A stretch of DNA of 64,000 nucleotides from Bimastos eiseni (Eukaryota > Annelida > Clitellata > Crassiclitellata > Lumbricidae). Under the pieces are notes generated by a model. That model saw only the letters and a list, made by a program, of their open reading frames with translations. It was not told the DNA's origin and searched no databases. Position 1 is the stretch's first letter, and the number at the start of each line of letters is the position of its first letter. This document shows, in pieces, positions 59,101-64,000 of this stretch. Location of the stretch: positions 51,078,068 through 51,142,067 of the forward strand of contig OY365806.1 in NCBI GenBank assembly GCA_959347315.1, read 5' to 3'. The position numbers and the translations under genes are program-made.

Positions 59101-62100
59101 GATGCCAACTGCTCATCTAGTGATGTCGATCGACCCCTGGGGCATTTCTCCGGTTTGTCTCTGGATCATGTTTTAGATGGATCACTTCATTTTCTTGTCT
59201 GTTGTGTTCTTATGTAAATAAATTATAATTAAACTTTAAAGGCATGGAGTACATGATATTTTTGGTACCTAACTATCTTGCAAAACACATGTCAGCAGTT
59301 TGATTGGTTGAAATGAATGGGGTCCTCAGCAATACTGTCGACTGATTGGTGGGTGCCACCATGTCTTCACCATGGCGGCACTGCTGACATGCGGGGCAAA
59401 CCTCGTCAGCAGTACTACAGGCAAAAACAGAGTTGCCAGCTCGTTTTATATCGCAGTAGCCATTCCAAAGGAGCGGATTTTGCTGTTCAGTTGAGTTCGT
59501 TTGGTGAATTCTTTGAAGTCATTCAAGCCTAACCTCTATTAACCTTAATAGATTTATAATGTGCACATCCACTTTGGCCTGGCTTCTGGGTTCTCTTATC
59601 CATCGAAATTCAGCCAGGCTGTTCCAATGGGTTACTGTTGTTTGACTACATTGTACTTTCAAGTAACCATCAATTAATATCTTTGGGATCATCACGATGT
59701 TACCATAGTTTTTTGGATTAGATTAGATAATATTGACAGTTGTGTTTAGTCCCTGTCAACAATGTTGACCTGCTGACAGGGTGTGTTGCTTAGCACCATC
59801 TCTTGGCACACTCAGGACCTCGAGTCAACGGGATCGTTTAGATATTGCAGTGCCTTCAATACATCGTCTAACGACTAATGTATAGATCTGTCAATAATGT
59901 CAACTGATTGGCAGGTGTCGATTATTGTCCTCTGTTGCTACACATTGGTAATAAAGTAGGCCTGCACCCTCTGTTGGCATGCATGAGGGCTGATTGTATA
60001 TGCTCAAGGAACTCTGAACTGACAGTCATCTGTCGACTATGGTTGAGATGCTGTTACCTGGGTCAGCATCTTCTGAGGATGAACCTACCTCTGATGATTC
60101 TTCTGGTTATCTGAGCTATGTTTGCTAACTGAAAAAATTTCGTTGTTTTGCTGTTCGAGCAGTGCTATAAAAATATTCAAATGCAAGCAGCTTGGAAAGG
60201 GGAAACAATTTGATAAACATGGGAAACAGCATTACAGCTTCTGTTGATACAGAACAAGGATAGTTTTTAACTAATTAATATGTTTGAGAGGTAAGCAATA
60301 ATGTATTTTACTGCTATACTTAGCCATCTGTTCTGACGCTAAGGTATTGAGGTTGCTGAAACTTCATGCCCATTGCCCATGAGAAAGATCTTAATTGCTT
60401 GCCAATTTCCTGTATGCACTGGAATTTTTACGATCATACCCATGGGTGTAAACCCATCTGTAATTAGGGCATAACCGAGTAGATAATTTCCACCGAGTAC
60501 CGAATCCGAGTATTTGGATGAACTATTTGCCGGATCCGGGTACGAACCGAATTGCAGCGACAAATCTGGCCAATGAGTAGTGGAGGAGCTAGCCTTGCAT
60601 ATTTGGTAAGCAATAGCAGCAATGCGCTTGTTCCGCACATGATGTTCATGTAAAACATATTGAAAGATTTACCATAATTTCGTTAAAAATTGATCTTTTA
60701 TCTTTCTTTTGGTATGCAATTGCGTATTTTGCTTCCATGCAGCGCCACCACCACTACCAGCAAGTACCATCCGTAGGCAGAGCGTAGTTGACCTGCTACG
60801 TGCACAGCTACGGAGAACTATCTATAGGCAATGCAGAGTTTATAGCAATATCCTTCATGCGTATCGTCGCACTCTAGATAGTCTATAACAATATATTTAT
60901 TATTTAATAACTTTATTTGTGAAAAAATGTAATACCTTGTTATAAAATTTGAAATATGAAGTTATCAACAATGTCTTTACTCTTTAATGTTTACCGGAAA
61001 GTCGGTGGACCCAATTCAAGTGAGAAAATTACTGATTTGGTTGCCAACTGGAGAATGCAACCAAAAGAAATTAAAATATATAAATTAACATCATTATTTT
61101 AAAGAAAATTCAAGTTATTGTTTAATTAATAACTTACATGTAATTCCGTTAGTCCTAAATTTATTTGATGAAGAAATATTATTTTATCCAAAAAAATTAT
61201 TTTATCACAAAAGTTATTTTATCAAAAAAGTTATTTTTAGCCATTTGCGGGTGTAATATTTGTCGAGGTAAATACTTCCGAATAGTCCAATATTCGGCCG
61301 AGGCGAATGTCCGAAGCGATTTCCGGTTATGCCCTATCTGTAATGAAGTGATATCTTTTATTTTCTGATTCTGTGTTTTGACTTGACTTAGGTCTTGAAT
61401 TAAAGTCTGACAATAGTCAAACTTTCTCATTGCCAAGTCAGAAACCAATGAAAAGAGGATCATTCTCAGAAGGAGACAAGATGACAAGAAAGCGAATGAA
61501 GAGACCATCTACAGACATTTTTAGCAGAGATGAAACTCTGCATCCACTGCTCCCACATTATGAAACCCATCTTATGCAACTGTTCAAGCAGCTTGAGAAG
61601 TTGGGTCCTTTGAGCCTCACCGAGCCTGATGTTGCAATGTTAGAGACTTCCACTTCTCTGTACAAGGGATCAGGTAAGCGAACTGATTAATGCAAAGTAT
61701 TGGCTAATCATACTGATGAAACCAAGGGATCAAGTAGGCAAACTATTGGCACTAGAATTGACATCAACAATCTTGGGAGAAATGGTCAAGCTGGGTTTTG
61801 ATATTGTTCAAGTGAATTTTTATGGTATTGCTCTACTAGTTTATCTGCTAGTTGTGGAGTTTTCTTACTGTTGAAGAATTATCATCCAACTATTTTTCAT
61901 CTAACTGTTTACCATCTAACTATTTAACATGTCAGCTGAGTACATCAAACCTTTTCCATGTCCAGATTTGCATGATTCCAATCTCTTTACTGAAGAATCA
62001 TTTTCTCGTAATTTTGTTGATTATTCAATGGCTGTTGATTCATAATTACATAATTGCTTTTATTGTAATGATGAAATGTTTCACAGAGAAGTCGTTGAGT

Positions 62101-63237
62101 CATGATGAAGAGAATGCATCCTCTCTGTTGGCAAGTATTTTAATTCACCCTTGAATAAGTGATTAATTCAATTACAGTGGATTTGCACCAATAGCAAGCA
62201 TGAGCATCTTCTTTTATTTCTTCATAAATATAAATTGTGCAAATTTAATTCGCATTCGCAAATTCGTTCTTTTGGGTTTTTATGATAACCTTTTGTATGA
62301 TATTGAGTAGATACAAATTGAGCACTGCACCAAACTACTAGCTGTGTGTATGTGTGTGAGAACTTTTTCAAGTTTTCAATCCTAACTTCTGACAGAAGCA
62401 GTGCAAGGCTAGATTTGCACCTGTAGCTTATCAATGAATGCATTGACACGATGCATTACAACACTTTCAGTAGACTTTTAACAACACTTGCAGTGTGACT
62501 ACACTTCAGTGTGACTACACTTTTGAGTTGTCGGTTTATATCGCCAGTTTATATCGCTCAATGCGAATTTTGTAAGACAAGAAAGCATGACGATTTCCAT
62601 GAGATGCTGAGACCATTTTTTCACGACTGAGCACGACTTTTCCTTTAATAATGTTTTTAAAAAAAGAGTCTGAGATGAAGGCAGTGGGTTTTCTGGACTC
62701 TGACACAGACAGAGGTGACAAACTTATGACACTTGTTCCTGGTTTCAAATTTTTGAGACATGTAGAATTCTGAGCATCCCAAAAATTTAAAACTTGTAAT
62801 TATAAAATCACTCTAGGAAATTAGTAGGAATCCACATAAATTTCTTTTATGAAGGACTTTATTTTAACACCGTTTCAAAACCATGTTCGTAAAACTGTCT
62901 TTATTTTATTTTTTAACACTTTGTTAATTTTAACCTATGTGAGAAAAGGAATTATGTACTATTGTACTAAAAGTAACAAATGGCAGAAGGTTTGTGATCC
63001 CTTGGACTAGGACATAAAAAAACTATTCTCCAGATGTTGTGAGACACAACTGAATGTGGTATGTGCGTGTGATTGTGTAGTCTAAATACTGAGTTTGGGG
63101 TGTGAGGAAATGTTTCTAAATTGTAAGGGAACTGGGTTTGTTACTTTTTTTATAACTTCTAGGAATCTCAGAAGTGGAAATCGCCGTCTCTCATTTCTCC
63201 ACCGTGCTTACCATCACCCATGCAGCCAAATAATCAG
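47902..63237 (+). CDS. KMT2C/D-like: KMT2C/D-like (MLL3/4, Trr-type) gene, 5' and middle part, 12 coding exons
   Basis: KMT2C/D are catalytic scaffolds of COMPASS-like complexes that monomethylate H3K4 at enhancers in the nucleus. Exons joined by phase: 47923-50499, 51873-52039, 52336-52511, 52778-52926, 53222-53374 (or 53377), 55070-55157, 56851-57378, 58054-58142, 59014-59152, 61392-61673, 62087-62130 and 63163-63237, about 1489 codons so far. Identity rests on three blocks. The coiled coil with SLMAKQRTAQKSGRELSEDD matches SLRAKQRTAKKAGREFPEAD of KMT2D. HLMQLFKQLEKLGPLSLTEP matches the LLKQLKQELSLLPLTEP block. SPSLISPPCLPSP matches the following Pro-rich block. Their order is the same as in human KMT2D. 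The extended PHD, FYRN/FYRC and SET regions should follow to the right. An in-frame stop precedes the ATG, so the N-terminal PHD clusters appear absent from this transcript. Confidence 0.85.
47923..50499 (+). CDS. KMT2C/D-like: KMT2C/D-like exon with start codon, 859 codons, Ser/Gln/Pro-rich
   Basis: The reading frame starts at ATG 47923. An in-frame TGA lies about 12 bases upstream, between the start and a plausible 5'-UTR acceptor (ttgttttag|GATC at 47902). The frame stays open to the donor TAT|gtatgt at 50499; codons beyond that to 50583 are intronic read-through. The protein is low-complexity, with Ser, Gln, Pro and Met rich tracts (a Q-rich run near residues 370-385) and a possible basic nuclear signal (SPKRVRA near residue 86). 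No folded domain is visible. Composition matches the long disordered, Q-rich region before the coiled coil in MLL3/4. It is by far the longest exon of the window. Confidence 0.85.
51366..51636. mobile_element. palindromic MITE-like element with internal tandem repeats
   Basis: Long inverted ends (CAATTGAAGCCTT..GGAAGTCCATTTTCGGTTT at the left and its inverse at the right) surround three copies of a segment containing CTACAGATATTATATCTG. A run of about 12 G lies in the right arm, against CCCCC in the left. It lies in the intron after the big KMT2C/D-like exon. Confidence 0.8.
51873..52039 (+). CDS. KMT2C/D-like: KMT2C/D-like exon 2
   Basis: A 167-bp exon, acceptor catgcag|CAG, donor CTTAG|gttaat, phase 0 to 2. 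It reads QLSPGSSAISSAKVPAGSAS, then LGTGNGENMEHTNYSSSS. Ser-rich and disordered. Confidence 0.75.
52336..52511 (+). CDS. KMT2C/D-like: KMT2C/D-like exon 3
   Basis: A 176-bp exon, acceptor tttttag|A, donor CAAG|gttag, phase 2 to 1. It contains TEAPRDLNHQPFMSGIPRSK, then SDQFFQNRIVSSPPLQSPS. Disordered, joining directly to the coiled-coil exon. Confidence 0.75.
52778..52926 (+). CDS. KMT2C/D-like: KMT2C/D-like exon 4, coiled coil
   Basis: A 149-bp exon, acceptor ttttcag|AT, donor ACC|gtaaga, phase 1 to 0. It reads MYQDWLMQRDNSLAEEIKCL, then ELQVAQRRKTKKSLMAKQRT. Heptad-like spacing and the final AKQRT match the MLL3/4 coiled coil. Confidence 0.92.
53118..53173. repeat. AT dinucleotide tract in KMT2C/D-like intron
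   Basis: (TA)n between exons 4 and 5. Confidence 0.94.
53222..53374 (+). CDS. KMT2C/D-like: KMT2C/D-like exon 5, coiled coil continued
   Basis: A 51-codon exon, phase 0 to 0, acceptor cttttag|GCA. It reads AQKSGRELSEDDIRRLSETG, then DEQTRLQQQLYQCRKDARSH. This matches KMT2D AKKAGREFPEADAEKL...VTEQQSKIQKQLDQ. The donor is either ACA|gtggta or, one codon later, GTG|gtacaa. Confidence 0.92.
53755..54375 (-). mobile_element. LINE 3' end in KMT2C/D-like intron
   Basis: Minus strand: GTLINASVTSRLDNCPTSYA, LEPVHRTCAHLIGASPG, LILHWLPLPAHCISVL and AAPTYLQGLLP, the reverse-transcriptase C-terminal order. Tail TATAGCACCTCTTCTAG on the plus strand. Confidence 0.8.
54391..54780 (-). mobile_element. second LINE 3' end, head to tail with the previous one
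   Basis: Plus strand TTCATTCATTCATTC then TGTAGTGCCCCTTCAAG; minus strand RAFSSGSSLWNDLPFEF. It abuts the left arm of the palindrome at 54782. Confidence 0.7.
54782..54897. repeat. palindromic element with arms of about 34 bp
   Basis: AAGATCATGAGTCATAAACT at the left is inverted at the right (TTTATGACTCATGATCTT), separated by about 45 bases. It fits a small MITE. Confidence 0.8.
55070..55157 (+). CDS. KMT2C/D-like: KMT2C/D-like exon 6
   Basis: An 88-bp exon, acceptor tttgatag|GGA, donor GCTG|gtaagt, phase 0 to 1. It reads GQGIPDAHVQLPIIDGNQEG, then SLDRMQQFA. No domain. Confidence 0.7.
55158..56850 (+). other. KMT2C/D-like intron, no feature recognised
   Basis: No supported exon between exons 6 and 7; degraded LINE-like sequence is possible at 55.9-56.6 kb (SSLSNSVMAS-like reading), not certain. 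Confidence 0.4.
56851..57378 (+). CDS. KMT2C/D-like: KMT2C/D-like exon 7
   Basis: A 528-bp exon, acceptor tcttttag|GT, donor AGAG|gtagtt, phase 1 to 1. It contains EMLQHQQLNLNMPPLPQGLA, FFLPESPREMQFLPGQVPDA and DRLGAKDSNRSNSNCG. Gln/Pro/Ser-rich, as in the region after the MLL3/4 coiled coil. Confidence 0.8.
57500..57910. repeat. degenerate AAAGTCTTTCAG-type repeat cluster
   Basis: More than eight imperfect copies of AAGTCTTTCAGAAAGTCT lie in the intron after exon 7. They leave an open frame at 57499-57696 that I treat as non-coding. Confidence 0.6.
58054..58142 (+). CDS. KMT2C/D-like: KMT2C/D-like exon 8
   Basis: An 89-bp exon, acceptor gtctttcag|CC, donor AAG|gtactt, phase 1 to 0. It reads IEDHVIPRPLLFGTEAHDVN, then KPPFLEPHK. 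Confidence 0.7.
58797..58903 (+). CDS. optional KMT2C/D-like exon that would terminate the frame
   Basis: Open after acceptor tatcag in phase 0: NAQDISHGRSYTVDGHSAES, then AIRSNDLFDSKESRSM and a stop. The clear donor (TAT|gtgagg) leaves phase 2, and joining to the next exon makes an immediate TGA. Skipping it joins 58142 to 59014 in frame. It may be a non-productive alternative exon, or a false exon. Confidence 0.35.
59014..59152 (+). CDS. KMT2C/D-like: KMT2C/D-like exon 9
   Basis: A 139-bp exon, acceptor tttgcatag|GTG, donor TCCG|gtttgt, phase 0 to 1. It reads VTGEQGKCMTLAQVRLLSRM, then TDSTLTATKDANCSSSDV. The phase matches its neighbours on both sides when 58797-58903 is skipped. A second frame stays open for 27 codons but ends in TAA. 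Confidence 0.55.
59153..60464 (+). other. KMT2C/D-like intron, no feature recognised
   Basis: Weakly similar segments around 59335 and 59890 (TGTC..ACTGATTGG.GGGTG) may be an old duplication. Confidence 0.4.
60465..61336. mobile_element. hAT-like family B element, 872 bp, opposite orientation
   Basis: Ends TAGGGCATAACC and GGTTATGCCCTA, with a perfect 8-bp duplication TCTGTAAT (60457-60464 and 61337-61344). It is inverted relative to the 404-bp copies and about 470 bp longer in the middle, so it is nearer to a parent element. It lies in a KMT2C/D-like intron just before exon 10. Confidence 0.88.
61392..61673 (+). CDS. KMT2C/D-like: KMT2C/D-like exon 10, conserved pre-PHD block
   Basis: A 282-bp exon, acceptor tgacttag|GT, donor TCAG|gtaagc, phase 1 to 1. 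It has a basic stretch (MTRKRMKRPSTDIF) followed by LLPHYETHLMQLFKQLEKLG and PLSLTEPDVA. The last part aligns with the KQLKQELSLLPLTEPAI block that precedes the FYR/SET part of KMT2D. Confidence 0.85.
62087..62130 (+). CDS. KMT2C/D-like: KMT2C/D-like exon 11 with GC donor
   Basis: A 44-bp exon, acceptor tttcacag|AG, phase 1 to 0, reading EKSLSHDEENASSLL. In-frame joining to the next exon requires the donor TTG|gcaagt, a GC-AG intron. The nearby GT site (GCAA|gtattt) would shift the next exon into a frame with a stop. Confidence 0.65.
63163..63237 (+). CDS. KMT2C/D-like: KMT2C/D-like exon 12
   Basis: A 75-bp exon, acceptor aacttctag|GAA, donor CAG|gtatct, phase 0 to 0. It reads ESQKWKSPSLISPPCLPSPM, then QPNNQ. 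This matches the position of NPPTPPSSLPPTPPP in human KMT2D. It is the last exon found; the gene runs on past the window. Confidence 0.75.
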
Positions 63238-63339
63238 GTATCTTTGGCATTTTAAACCAAGTACGGTGTGGACTCATTTATGCACTCATAGTTTACATGC
63301 CATTCTGCATAGTAAGTAAGTAGGTATTTTCTTTAATAT

Positions 63340-63835
63340 GAATGACCAACTCTATGCACATCTGTGAACAAATATTTTTGCAAGATGTCTTACGTGCTGG
63401 GGCGCGACTGATTGGTCGCCTCCCTAAATTTGCCCCAGTCTCTGATTACATGCAAGACATGTTACATTGGCTCCCTGTCTGTCAGCGCATTCACTTCAGA
63501 CTATGTTCATTTGTATGGAGCAGGGGCTGTCTATTGGGTTTGGCTCCAGTCTACTTGAAATTCCTTATTGTTCCTGTCACAGCATGTCCTGGTCGCCAAT
63601 CTTTACGTTCAGCCTCTCAAAATACTATCTTTTCGCACAACCACGACTCAGTCCAGGGCGTTCACCGTTGCTGCCCCTACAGCGTGGCATGGTCTCTCTC
63701 TGGTCATCCACTCCCTTCCTAGGGCACCCTCTGATACATTTCATTGACACCTCAAGACTCGTCTTTTTGCTCGGGCCTGGATCGAGAGTGCCTCTGAGTA
63801 GTCGTCTTGAAGGGGTGTTATATTAAATTCATATA
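63340..63835 (+). mobile_element. LINE 3' end, plus orientation
   Basis: Plus strand: LRAGARLIGRLPKFAPVSDY, MLHWLPVCQRIHFRL and LAPVYLKFLIVP, ending in GGGGTGTTATATTAAATTCA. It is the only L2/CR1-style copy here with ARLIGR-type sequence on the plus strand. Confidence 0.8.
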
Positions 63836-64000
63836 AATTCAAAGTGATTTTGTGCCTGCGCAGATGATATGTGTGGCCAGGGGTCAAAACCCATTTTGTC
63901 GTTTTTCACGTTTTTTATTAAATCATATTCTACAATGCATGTGCTTCTAAATACTTTTTCCAGAATCAAAATAGCTTTTTTCTGACTTAAGTTATACTCG

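Overview
This is a eukaryotic, AT-rich, intron- and repeat-laden segment from an invertebrate animal. Short exons with GT-AG borders sit in kilobase introns full of LINE, SINE and hAT/mariner debris. Two conserved animal genes anchor it: an AGAP (centaurin-gamma) GTPase/ArfGAP gene and a KMT2C/D (MLL3/4) histone methyltransferase-complex gene. Their divergence from vertebrate proteins would fit a sponge or another early-branching animal, but the sequence alone does not fix the taxon. All exon calls are made by hand from reading frame, splice consensus and phase continuity.

Layout. From about 45.1 kb leftwards (minus strand) runs AGAP. Its first coding exon is at 44941-45112, and exons at 28.5, 26.2, 22.8, 21.1 and 20.1 kb build the GTPase-like domain. 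A run of phase-0 exons at 18.2, 17.4, 15.8, 13.2, 9.2, 8.0 and possibly 7.8 kb encodes a Ser/Pro-rich linker. The PH, ArfGAP and ankyrin parts were not recognised and probably lie left of the window. A second, phase-compatible first exon at 35007-35523 suggests a long-N-terminus isoform. From 47.9 kb rightwards (plus strand) runs KMT2C/D-like: one 859-codon exon, then small exons to 63237 covering the Q-rich, coiled-coil and pre-PHD/FYR regions. The FYRN/FYRC/SET part would lie right of the window. The two genes diverge from a 2.8-kb intergenic interval that contains a strong 30-bp-arm hairpin.

Repeats. At least four hAT-like families are present, several with 8-bp target duplications. There is also a mariner fold-back remnant, six copies of one tRNA-derived SINE, about a dozen truncated LINE 3' ends in L2/CR1 style plus one RTE-style fragment, an 18-bp and a 28-bp minisatellite, a 600-bp CAGA/GA microsatellite, several AT tracts and several palindromic MITE-like elements. 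Most long open frames outside the two genes are artefacts of these repeats.

No prokaryotic system, CRISPR array, rRNA or intact tRNA gene was seen. The most novel leads are the alternative AGAP first exon, the apparent KMT2C/D start without the N-terminal PHD clusters, a GC-AG intron in the KMT2 gene, and the inverted-duplicate mariner element.
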